In this document: piece by piece, positions 22,240-34,400 of the stretch | Position numbering within the stretch: position 1 is the stretch's first letter | How the letters are laid out: each line of letters opens with the position of its first letter | Assembly: GCA_949126835.1 (NCBI GenBank) | Contig: OX421502.1 | Coordinates: 41,129,473 to 41,193,472 of the forward strand | DNA: 64,000 nucleotides | Origin: Anisus vortex | Taxonomy: Eukaryota; Mollusca; Gastropoda; Planorbidae | Reading direction: 5' to 3' | Made by a program: the position numbers and the translations under genes | Notes under the pieces: model-generated | What the model was told of the DNA's origin: nothing | Database searches by the model: none | Seen by the model: the letters and a program-made list of their open reading frames with translations, nothing else

Positions 22240-22586
22240 ACACCTTAGGAACTGTATTAGTAACATTATTATTACACCATTTATAGGGACTGTATTGATA
22301 ACATTATTATTACACCATAGGGACTGTATTGATAATTGATAACATTATTATTACACCATAGGGACTGTATTAATTAATAACATTATTATTACACCATAGG
22401 AACTGTATTAGTAACATTATTATTACACCATTTATAGGGACTGTATTGATAACATTATTATTACACCATAGGGACTGTATTGATAACATTATTATTACAC
22501 CATAGGGACTGTATTGATAACATTATTATTACACCATTATATAGGGACTGTATTAATAACATTATTATTACACCATAGGGACTGTG
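22240..22586. repeat. 34-bp minisatellite, right of LINE nest
   Basis: About nine units of the array also seen at 13937-14085, with small insertions (for example CCATTTATAGGG) in every few units. Confidence 0.9.
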
Positions 22587-22589
22587 CAT

Positions 22590-23305
22590 TTTATGACCAA
22601 CCCTCCCCCAACACCCTTTGACACATCGGCTTTCATGTACGTAGAAATGCGCGGCAAAAAATGAAAAACAAAACTTTGCTTAAACAAACATCGACGACCG
22701 TCAACGCTAGTGACATAGATAAATGTATCACAAAAGTATGACTGCTCTCCCCGCCTCTGCGGCGTTATATTGTTTTGATCTTCTCTCCTGTCATCGTCTT
22801 TCTCGCTGCTTTCACCCCAGCAAAAATTATTAGCGTGTTTATTATAATAACAATCAGTGATAACACGCCTTGGATTTTTTTCTTAAGAGCTTTTTTTTTC
22901 CCATTCCAAACTTAAAGGATATTGGCTTTTTTTCCAGAGAACCTAGACTCTTTACCTTGTTTTTTTTTTCCAAGAAAATATGAATAGCCTATAATGTATA
23001 TTATTGGCCAAAATTAATTTTGCGAAGCGAAAAGAAGCCTAAAAGTATGTCAACTGCATCACTACAGCGACGACGCCGTGGCTAAAAATTTAGTGAATGG
23101 GTTACGTTGCAACTGGGGTAGGGAGATGAAGAAGTGTATATTTAACCTCACACTTGACAACACAACATAAATTGACTAGACATCATGCTAAACAGTCTAA
23201 CTGCTTATTGTTAGTGAAAACAAACGTCCAGTCTATAATATGACATAGATGATAAACTGGCAGAGTGAGACAAAGAACATTGAATTGTATATGCGGGTGG
23301 GGGGG
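22590..23305 (-). repeat. Dispersed ~720-bp repeat, copy 2 (inverted)
   Basis: The reverse complement matches 205-930 across most of its length. Divergence is moderate, with several small indels. A G-run at 23299-23313 lies just outside. No coding content. Confidence 0.7.
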
Positions 23306-24091
23306 GGGGGGGGCAAAATAGGTCATAGAGACTTTTTGTTATAACTTGACATCTCTGGTTACTTGTTCAACTTGTCTTTTATGACATTTTAGACCGTTAT
23401 CACTGATAACAATGAGCATTTTCAAATAAAACGTAGGCTATATATATATTTTGTAATGGTTGAATTCGTGTAATTCCCATCACGTCCCTTACACAAGAAA
23501 TACGTAGGCCTATAGGCTACTATTTGTATTTCATACAACAGAAGACACAGAAATAAAACTTATTGTCTTTTTGTTTTATTAACATCAACCTTGGCATAAT
23601 TAATTGTGAGTTTTGAAAACGTGGCAGAAAACATTATTTTAAATAGGACAAAATCCAAATCTGGGCTACTATTCTAGTCTTTTATTTTTAGTAAATAAAA
23701 TTTTGTTTTGTTACATAAAAAACAGTTTTATTAAAACGCAACCATTGTAAGAGTTCAGTGGTTGTCGAACCAAAAGGAACCCGAACTTAAATTATTACCG
23801 AACCCGAACTAATTTTTTTACCAATCCGACCGAACCGAACCCGAACTTATAGTCTCACCGAACCTCTAAATGTGGGTTTGATTCCCATCTCTACTAGCCA
23901 TGCAATCTTTTTGTAAGTTACGGATATAGAAGCTGGTGAATAGCATTAAGGAGGTACAACTGACCGAGTAAAACTGTGAAATCTACACCTTCCAAATACT
24001 TTTAGAAAGAAATATAATGTTAAACTAATTTTAAAACTGAGAGAAATTTAGTCATTTAGTATTAGAGGTTTTTCTTGAGACATTATGATAA
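23306..24091. other. AT-rich DNA with a GAACCCGAAC cluster
   Basis: No exon seen. At 23765-23885 there are several CCGAAC and GAACCCGAAC motifs, the opposite-strand form of the cluster at 1030-1240, followed by GATTCCCATCTC. Confidence 0.4.
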
Positions 24092-24302
24092 TTAAAATAA
24101 GATGACCTGTACTTTATTGATCCAAATAAATGGAAATTTGACTTGATTACATAAATTCCGTCTTTCAGCATACCAGTACTTAAAACAATATTAAAGAACC
24201 ATTTGTACTCAAGCAAATAGACATTCACGCACACTATCATACCATTTATCATACAAAGAAAAAGTATCATTTAGGAGTCGGCTATTGTATTTCCTGGATG
24301 AC
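24092..24302 (-). mobile_element. SINE family 3, 5'-truncated copy
   Basis: The minus strand matches 44570-44815: AATACAATAGCYGACTCCTA, then TCTTTAATATTGTTTTAAGT, and a tail with TCAATAAAGTA. The tRNA-like head present in the 44.4-kb copy is missing here. Confidence 0.75.
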
Positions 24303-25448
24303 TGATGATTCTTTTGAAAGATTCTCACTAATACTACTGATACTGCAATAAAAGAGTCACTAAATCTCTCTGTTCTTGCCCTTATTGAAAGAAGCCGACC
24401 ACTTCGACTAGATATGATGTAACTACCATAATGCAGGTGTGCATGATCTTGAAGGATTTTATCAATCTTAGAAAAAAAGTAAACACGGATAAAGAAAAAT
24501 ATATTTCTTTACATTTTATTTGTCATTTTTCCATTGGCAATAATTTGCATAATGTTGGTTTCAAATTTCAATACAAATATTTTTCTCTTTTTTAATACCA
24601 AATATAAACTTTGTACAGCCATTAGTAAATACTTAAATAGCATTCATGAATGACTTGGTGTGTTTACAATAGTAAAAGAGAGCAGAAGAGTTAAAAACGA
24701 TTAGATTTCAAGTCATAAATATTCAGGCAAACTACACAAAAGTATAAAAAAACAAACAAATGAATTTTATAATTATAATGTACAGTGATGACTTTATGAT
24801 GATCTTTCATTTAAATAAAAACAACAAATAGTAATAGTGCATTTTATTGTACATCTACTTTCAAATAGTAAATCCCTGATTCAAGGATCTCCCTCACATA
24901 ATATTAAAACCTACAGAATGCTACATCTTGATTTAAACAACCAATGCCTGCAGCGCAAAGCTTGCCTAAACTAGATATGAAAGTGTTGAGTATAATTGAA
25001 AAAGCTCAGTAAAATGGGACATAGCAGAAAGAAGATTGGCAGGAATGGTCCAATGCTCTATGTTCTAAATAATGAAGATGATTAATGTATTTAAAATAAT
25101 TTCTGAAATGCTGGAGGTTTAAAACCTAGATGATACTAGATGACAAATACAATTCTTAACCAATAGAAAGTCTTCCTTAAGCTATTACAAAATGCTAAAA
25201 CATTGGTTTATTCCATTTACAAAAGTCAAACTTTAAAATTTAAAACAAAATGTATTTCTAATCTGCGCAGACGTTCTGTCTAATATAGAAACTCTGCTGT
25301 TTCTAACACAATTTTAAAACAAGATTGTGCCTTCTGTATGATTCTCCCCCAAACAAGATACCAACAAATGTTCTCACATGGACATGTACTGAAGACTTAC
25401 AGATATTTGAGTTGTAAGATAAATCAACCTAAAATGAAAAGCAGTGAA
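24303..25448 (-). other. Probable 3' UTR and downstream flank of CNOT7/8
   Basis: No coding exon was recognised. On the minus strand, AATAAA signals fall at about 25208, 24843 and 24515, all possible 3' ends for the CNOT7/8 transcript. None can be preferred from sequence alone. Confidence 0.4.
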
Positions 25449-28400
25449 TCATGAAGTTGTCCCTTGAGTACCATTGTCTGTGGATGTGTCATAGTCACCA
25501 TATCCAGATCCATTTGTCACATTGGCCGCACTGGCTGCAAAAGGTCCTAATCCATAAAGGTGACCAGAATATTTCTCTCTTTCAATGTTGTTTTCAAAAT
25601 ACAGCTACAAATAGAAGTGTTCAACAATATAGTTTTAACATTGGTTTTACATTACTATAGTTAACATTTAACATTTCAGACAATGGATAGTTAGATAAAA
25701 ATACATGCTCCTGTTTGTGTCCTATTATGTGATTTATCCTAGTATATTTTCATTATTTCAATTTCAATAACATGACTTTATGACCTATAGGCCTATGTGT
25801 CCTATTTTGTGATTTATCCTAGTATATTTTCATTATTTCAATTTCAATGACATGACTTTATGACCTATAGGCCTATGTGTCCTATTATGTGATTTATCCT
25901 ATTATATTTTCATTATTTCAATAACATGACTTTATGACCTATAGGTCTACACTATTTTACTTTTGTAAAACTATAAGGAAAATCATTTGATCAATTAGAA
26001 ATACCACTGGGGCCTAGAACAGTTCCAGTTCATGAGAACAGTTTATTGTCTACTGATTAGAAAGTCCTGAATCCATTCATGTAAAGCATGTTCTTAATTG
26101 CCCGAACTAGTTTCGGTCGAATCAGGTATCGTTCAATTCGCAAGAGCTACTGTTTGCTCTTAAATGGGCTCGTGCACTTTCGCCGACATTAGGGTGAGCT
26201 CGGAAGCTCAGCGAAATGGTGCTCTTGTTTTTAACTGGTCTATTTTTAGCGCTGAGGCGAACTGCCGGATGTTAATATTGCTGCAAAATGGCTGCGCTCA
26301 CAGACGAAGAAGCTTTGGGTGTTGCGATTACATTGCACAAAGATTTTGGGCAATATTGTTCAAGGCCTTGGTTTTTTTCAACCTTATTTTTATAGTCCCG
26401 ATGGAGTGAGTTCCACAGGCATGGAACATTTTCCCATGCATCTATGAATATTACTAGACTGTCCTCTGACATCTCGGGCAGCTGACTGTCTTGTAAGCCG
26501 CCATTTTTTTTCATTAAGACTAGGAAATTTTGGTGCCTTTTCGCATAATGAACGTGATCAATTCAGCCAATCAATACGCGGCTTCGTCAACATGTCGACG
26601 AAGCAATCGCTCGCCCGAATTTGGCTCGCCGATACCCCCCGAGATGTGGCTTGTCAAGCAATAGATCGCCCGGTTAAGCGCGAAAACGACGAAAGGCGAG
26701 CAATTTACAAAGCGAACCCTTGCTCGGGCTGTTCGGCGAAGTACAATTCAGGCAATTAAGAACATGCTTAAGCAATCAAAGATGACAGGCAATTATGGTC
26801 AGTTTATCTACATACCTAGTTGTGTAGCATCTATTTGACATGGTTTAACATGGTCCGACCTGGTCGGTTTATCTAAATACCTAGTTGTGTAGTATTTGAC
26901 ATGGTTTAACATGGTCGGTTTATCTAAATACCTAGTTGTGTAGCATCTATTTGACATGGTTTAACATGGTCGGTTATTCTAAATACCTAGTTGTGTAGCA
27001 TCTATTTGACATGGTTTAACATGGTCGGTTTATCTAAATACCTAGTTGTGCAGCATCTATTTGACATGGTTTAACATGGTCGGTTTATCTAAATACCTAG
27101 TTGTGTACCGGGGCGAAGCAAAAGTTCAGCCCCTCCCCCACTGGACAAAATTTCTGGCTTTGCCCCTGGTTGTGCAGCATTTATTTGATTAGCAATGAAG
27201 GGAGGATGGGGCAGGGTAGTCAAATTGGCTTGTGTTTAATCTAGTAATGTAAAGATTTGTGATCATTGATTATTTAGTTCCTCAGTTAGTCTTGCCATTA
27301 TTCCTTCTGCTCCAGTAGCTTCATTTTGTTTACCTCTCATTCTCCTACATTTATATTTACTATATCCAGGGTTCGTACAGAAAAATTGCCTCAAAATTCC
27401 AGGAGTTTTCCAGGAGTGTTCCAGAAGTTTTTCAGGAGTAAATTTTTTGAAAAGCCAAGCTGAGCTCTTTTTAAAAAAAAACAGGACACCTCGCTACACA
27501 GCTTTTTGTTTTGTTTTACGACATTATGGGGACTTATATAACATCCCAAGTTTGGATTGAAAAAATCAAGATCTAGTAAAAAAAAAGAGGAAATAAAAAG
27601 TGGCAAAGAGGGTTAACTCCATTAGGGCTTTCTGGAAAAGTGAAAGTACAATCTAAGAGCAGTGATTACGATTTTTTTTTAATAATTAATCTTCCTCGAA
27701 AAATTAGGAGTTTTAAATATTTTTCCAGGACTAAATGCAGTTTCTCCAGGAGTTTTAAGGTCCTGGAACACAACTTTTTGTTTTCCAGGAGTTTCAACGA
27801 GCTGTACGAACCCTGTATATCTTCTATTCACCAGTTAAACTGGTGAACGCTGCTTCATCGGACCTATGGATCAACTCGTTCTGACGGGTACTTTACTTTA
27901 TATCTTCTATTATGTTCTAATGTATTGACTTGCCCTTGTTTACATTTAGTTAGGTGCCTTTATTGCTTAAATTTAGTTAGATACCCTTGTTGCTTACATT
28001 TAGTTAGGTGCCCTAGTTGCTTACATTTAGTTAGGTACCCTTGTTGCTTACATTTAGTTAGGTGCCCTAGTTGCTTAAATTTAGAAGGTACCCTTGTTGC
28101 TTACATTTAGTTAGGTGCCCTAGTTGCTTACATTTAGTTAGGTGCCCTAGTTGCTTACATTTAGTTAGGTGCCCTAGTTGCTTACATTTAGTTAGGTACC
28201 CTTGTTGCTTACATTTAGAAGGTACCCTTGTTGCTTACATTTAGTTAGGTGCCCTAGTTGCTTACATTTAGTTAGGTGCCCTAGTTGCTTACATTTAGTT
28301 AGGTGCCCTAGTTGCTTACATTTAGTTAGGTGCCCTTGTTGCTTACATTTAGAAGGTACCCTTGTTGCTTACATTTAGTTAGGTACCCTTGTTGCTTACA

Positions 28401-31400
28401 TTTAGTTAGGTGCCCTAGTTGCTTACATTTAGTTAGGTGCCTTAGTTGCTTACATTTAGTTAGGTGCCCTTGTTGCTTACATTTAGTTAGGTGCCCTAGT
28501 TGCTTACATTTAGTTAGGTACCCTTGTTGCTTACATTTAGTTAGGTGCCCTAGTTGCTTACATTTAGTTAGGTGCCCTAGTTGCTTACATTTAGTTAGGT
28601 GCCCTAGTTGCTTACATTTAGTTAGGTACCCTTGTTGCTTACATTTAGTTAGGTGCCCTAGTTGCTTACATTTAGTTAGGTGCCCTTGTTGCTTACATTT
28701 AGAAGGTACCCTTGTTGCTTACATTTAGTTAGGTGCCCTAGTTGCTTACATTTAGTTAGGTGCCCTAGTTGCTTACATTTAGTTAGGTGCCTTTATTGCT
28801 TAAATTTAGTTAGATACCCTTGTTGCTTACATTTAGTTAGGTGCCCTAGTTGCTTACATTTAGTTAGGTGCCCTAGTTGCTTACATTTAGTTAGGTGCCC
28901 TTGTTGCTTACATTTAGTTAGGTGCCCTAGTTGCTTACATTTAGTTAGGTGCCCTAGTTGCTTACATTTAGTTAGGTGCCCTAGTTGCTTACATTTAGTT
29001 AGGTGCCCTAGTTGCTTACATTTAGTTAGGTGCCCTAGTTGCTTACATTTAGTTAGGTGCCCTAGTTGCTTACATTTAGTTAGGTGCCCTAGTTGCTTAC
29101 ATTTAGTTAGGTGCCCTAGTTGCTTACATTTAGTTAGGTGCCCTAGTTGCTTACATTTAGTTAGGTGCCCTAGTTGCTTACATTTAGTTAGGTGCCCTAG
29201 TTGCTTACATTTACTTAGGTACCCTTGTTGCTTACATTTAGTTAGGTGCCCTAGTTGCTTACATTTAGTTAGGTGCCCTTGTTGCTTACATTTAGAAGGT
29301 ACCCTTGTTGCTTACATTTAGTTAGGTGCCCTTGTTGCTTACATTTAGTTAGGTGCCCTAGTTGCTTACATTTAGTTAGGTGCCCTAGTTGCTTACATTT
29401 AGTTAGGTGCCCTAGTTGCTTACATTTAGTTAGGTGCCCTAGTTGCTTACATTTAGTTAGGTGCCCTAGTTGCTTACATTTAGTTAGGTGCCCTAGTTGC
29501 TTACATTTAGTTAGGTGCCCTAGTTGCTTACATTTAGTTAGGTGCCCTAGTTGCTTACATTTAGTTAGGTGCCCTAGTTGCTTACATTTAGTTAGGTGCC
29601 CTAGTTGCTTACATTTAGTTAGGTGCCCTAGTTGCTTACATTTAGTTAGGTACCCTTGTTGCTTACATTTAGTTAGGTGCCCTAGTTGCTTACATTTAGT
29701 TAGGTGCCCTTGTTGCTTACATTTAGAAGGTACCCTTGTTGCTTACATTTAGTTAGGTGCCCTTGTTGCTTACATTTAGTTAGGTGCCCTAGTTGCTTAC
29801 ATTTAGTTAGGTGCCCTAGTTGCTTACATTTAGTTAGGTGCCCTAGTTGCTTACATTTAGAAGGTACCCTTGTTGCTTACATTTAGTTAGGTGCCCTAGT
29901 TGCTTACATTTAGTTAGGTGCCCTAGTTGCTTACATTTAGAAGGTACCCTTGTTGCTTACATTTAGTTAGGTGCCCTAGTTGCTTACATTTAGAAGGTAC
30001 CCTTGTTGCTTACATTTAGTTAGGTGCCCTAGTTGCTTACATTTAGTTAGGTGCCCTAGTTGCTTACATTTAGAAGGTACCCTTGTTGCTTACATTTAGT
30101 TAGGTGCCCTAGTTGCTTACATTTAGTTAGGTACCCTTGTTGCTTACATTTAGTTAGGTGCCCTAGTTGCTTACATTTAGTTAGGTACCCTTGTTGCTTA
30201 CATTTAGTTAGGTGCCCTAGTTGCTTACATTTAGTTAGGTACCCTTGTTGCTTACATTTAGTTAGGTGCCCTAGTTGCTTACATTTAGTTAGGTACCCTA
30301 GTTGCTTACATTTAGTTAGGTGCCCTTGTTTCTTACATTTAGTTAGGTGCCCTTGTTGCTTAAATTTATTTAGGTGCCCTAGTTGCTTACATTAAGTTAG
30401 GTGCTCTTGTTGCTTACATTTAGTTAGGTGCCCTTGTTGCTTACATTAAGTTAGGTGCCCTTGTTGCTTACATTTAGTTAGGTGCCTTAGTTGCTTACAT
30501 TTAGTTAGGTGCCCTTGTTGCTTACATTAAGTTAGGTGCCCTTGTTGCTTACATTTAGTTAGGTACCCTAGTTGCTTACATTTAGTTAGGTGCCCTTGTT
30601 GCTTACATTTAGTTAGGTGCCCTTGTTGCTTAAATTTATTTAGGTGCCCTAGTTGCTTACATTAAGTTAGGTGCTCTTGTTGCTTACATTAAGTTAGGTG
30701 CCCTTGTTGCTTACATTAAGTTAGGTGCCCTTGTTGCTTACATTTAGTTAGGTGCCTTAGTTGCTTACATTTAGTTAGGTGCCCTTGTTGCTTACATTTA
30801 GTTAGGTGCCCTTGTTGCTTACATTAAGTTAGGTGCTCTTGTTGCTTACATTAAGTTATGTGCCCTTGTTGCTTACAATTAGTTAGGTGCCCTTGTTGAT
30901 TGCAGTTGAAAAAGCTAAAATACATACAAATAAAGTTTAAAAAATATTTTAAATAAATGCTTACTTCTCTCATTTTAAAAAATGCCATTCCAGTAAGAAG
31001 ACTATCACTTCCTGCTTGATGTTGAGGACCAACTCTTTTTATCTGAATAAAGAAATGTATTATGTGAGATACAGTCAGAATCAAGTGAATACTCTCACTG
31101 TCACAAGACTGTGAATAAAAATGGAGCCCAAAAATATTCCCAAAATTCTTCTTTCATCTATTTTCTGGAAAATAATACAAAGTGCAGGTGCCTGGCTATT
31201 GTGCTGGTCGAAGAGAGAATCATTCCTATTGACCACTTGTCATTGTACTGGATGCACAATGACTACAGATTGTTCATCTATACACACCAAAAATGTGTTA
31301 AAGGCAGACCTGCCTACCCCCCACTGGACCCATGAGGGAGACAGAGGCTAGTTATGTGGGAGATTTTCCAACTGATGAGGGAGATTTAGAGCAGCATAAC

Positions 31401-34400
31401 AAAAATACATAATAATATAATTATAATTATACACAAACTATTTTATAATAGTTATAAAGAAACACAGGTTTGCAGCATAATATATGATAATATTTAATCT
31501 ACATGAAATAACATCATTCCAAATGCAATGGTCAGTGCAGGTCTTCCTGACCATTGAAAAAATACGCTCAAAAGGCGCGCTAGAGTGGGGAATTGTGAGT
31601 ATCCCCTTCATGACTAGAGAGTTGGGGATACTCGGAGGACAACTTTGTCCAGCTGTGATCAACCCGTTCATTTACTGGCAGATCCAAGTCAGTACTCTGC
31701 AGCTTGGCGAACTGCTCAAGAATAACATCCCTGTTAGCATCCCCCATCAGCATGGGAAACCTATCTAAGAAGTATTTTAGATGGGAAGACGTTATGTTCT
31801 TTCTTTCATGAAGGTTGACTACAACTGAATTGACAAGGACTTGGTCATCCAAGGGAAGGTTTTGCACCAAGTATTCACAGACTTTACAAAAATAAAGTCT
31901 TACAGACTTGTAAAACTCAGAAATTGTCTCCTCTCTATGTTTATAGAAGGAGGGGCACATGACAGAAAAAGTCGTTTTTATTTTTTATTAGGCCCTAACC
32001 CCAAACCGTGGGTGCCACTCACTTGAAGCAGTGAACCCTGAAATTTTTTTCTTAAAATTTCTTGAACCCTGAAACCTACTTTCCAAAATGTTACAAACCC
32101 TGAAATTTATCGCAACTCCTAAAATTTATATTATTTTTACCATATTGTATATACCGGTATATATATATAATTTAATATAATATAGGCTAACCCAATAAGC
32201 AATGTTGTTTTTACAATATGTTTCTGCATATTATGATAGGAAAATTATGTCTTTAAAATGTTTTATACGATTTGGTTATTGATAAATGGCTTGAAAAATC
32301 TTTTTAAAAAATGGACAAATCGAAAATCATAGTTAAACATACAAAGATGTGTTATTTTAACAATTTAATAACATCATTCCTATTGATCTTATCATAACCC
32401 TTTTGTTTTTTTCAAGTTAAGCTAGCCTACTTGACTTTAAAGATATAATTAGGCCTATGTGTTTCTTTATTCCCCATTTACTTGTTTCTGTATTTTCTAG
32501 GTCAGTTACCAATAAATGTAATTAAAATATTGTATCCTAATCCTAGTGACTTTAACTCTAAGGCAAATGAAACTTTAGTTTATTTATGTTAACTAGTAAA
32601 CTATTGAATCTAGTCTGTAACTTCAAATGCCTAATAACTGAAAAGAGGGAAAAAATAAAAACTGAAGGATTAATACACATTTTTTTTTTACGGTATGCTA
32701 TATAGTTCAGTGAAATGACGTATTTTTATTTTGTTATGAAAATGAGCAAATTCGCGAATGCGCGACACTAACAATTTGAAAACTTCGTTTTGAAATTAAT
32801 TTAAATCAACATTATTTTATGATTTTCTTGTTAGGCCTATGTCCAATATTGTTAGAAAAAATATGCACCAGCATAAGTGACTGCTACGACTAGGCCTGGT
32901 TCTAAACATTACACCGACAGTTTTACTACATTCATTAGGCCTAATAAATATGACTGCAAAGTATATATATGCTATATTAAACAGTAGGCCTAACTGTGAC
33001 ATTGCTCCAGTAGATTAATGTATTCATATTACGTCGCCTTCATTATAGCGGGCTGATAAAAAACGCATTTTTAATGGAGGAAAAAAAAAGCAGTTTTAAT
33101 CTTTCCATTGAAATGACAATAACCTTTCATATTACAAGCTTATAGTTAGGTCTAGCCTAATATAGGCCTACTAATAGTAGGAGTTAGGAGGTGTGAAACA
33201 GTCGCCGAGTCGGGAATTACCAATTACCGATATGACGATAAAAATCTAGGCGGCTGGAAAATTTAGGTAGCCTACCTTATTTTCCGATCATTAAAAATTT
33301 TGTAGTGAATAAAAAAAAAATCCAACCACATAGCGTGACATTTCACTAAACTAAGCTTATAGGCTAATACTGTAGGCCTATCTAGGTATGGTTTACAGTA
33401 CGCCTACCAGGTCTATTAAGTCTATTTATAGCGGATCCGATTCTCACAGAACCGGGTTTCGTACCGCGATTTCGGACCCGTAGATTATTTTTTTGTTGGT
33501 TAACCCACGAATCCGGAACCAAAGTAAATTGAATCTCGCGAAACCGGAGCCGAAAAATATTTAGCCTCGCGAATCCTGATTTCCGGGATAATCCGGAAAA
33601 GTGGCACCCCTGCCCCAAACTCCACTTTTCAAAGGCACATATTAATATTAATTTTCATTAAAAAAAAATTCTAATGCAATTTAATAATAGCCATTTTATA
33701 TTTTATTTTTCTTATAAAAAAACTTACTATTTATTATAAATTATTATATTTACATAGAGGTTTCAGTTATGTAGGGCTTTTGAAAAAAATAATTCTCCCG
33801 ATATAGCCTAACTTAGGCCTGCCTAATGGCTAATGGCAAAATAACAGTGTTTGAGTATGACGTATTCAATGGCTGAAGCTTCGGATCAGCTTTCCCACTC
33901 AAAATCTAAACTTTAAACTAACAGTCTTTCATATGTAGATGCAAAATTATATTCTGAGTCACATAGCATTAGCATACCTTAAAAAGGTTCCTAACTGATT
34001 TATAACGTAAGCCAGGTGACCTAGATTATTCCATTTCAATACAATAGTAATAGCATTAGCCTAGGCACTAGGCCTAGGCATTCGACAAACATCGTTGTAA
34101 AAATAAATTTAAAAAAAAAAGAACAGAAGAGCGAAAAACGGAAGATTATTTATTAGTAAAAGGAAGTAACTATATTTATTATAAGACATTATATTGGAAA
34201 TCGCTATTTTATCGTAGTTTTTATCTGCCGATTTTATTGGCCGGCACAGACCAGAAAGTGAAAGTGCCGCCATTTTTGGGCCGATTCGATGGTAAAATAA
34301 AGGGAAATGTGTATACTGCGCATGTCCAATCAAATAAAGTTTAGTTCCGACTTCCGATTTTCGACAGAAAAAGATTCGCATTTTTTGCAAGTGAAGGAAA

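Noticed and set aside
27925..30395. Series of + frames with CLHLVRCPS repeats (up to 213 codons)
   Set aside because: Products of the 27/24-bp minisatellite in CNOT7/8 intron 5. They have no independent start context, domain or splice evidence.
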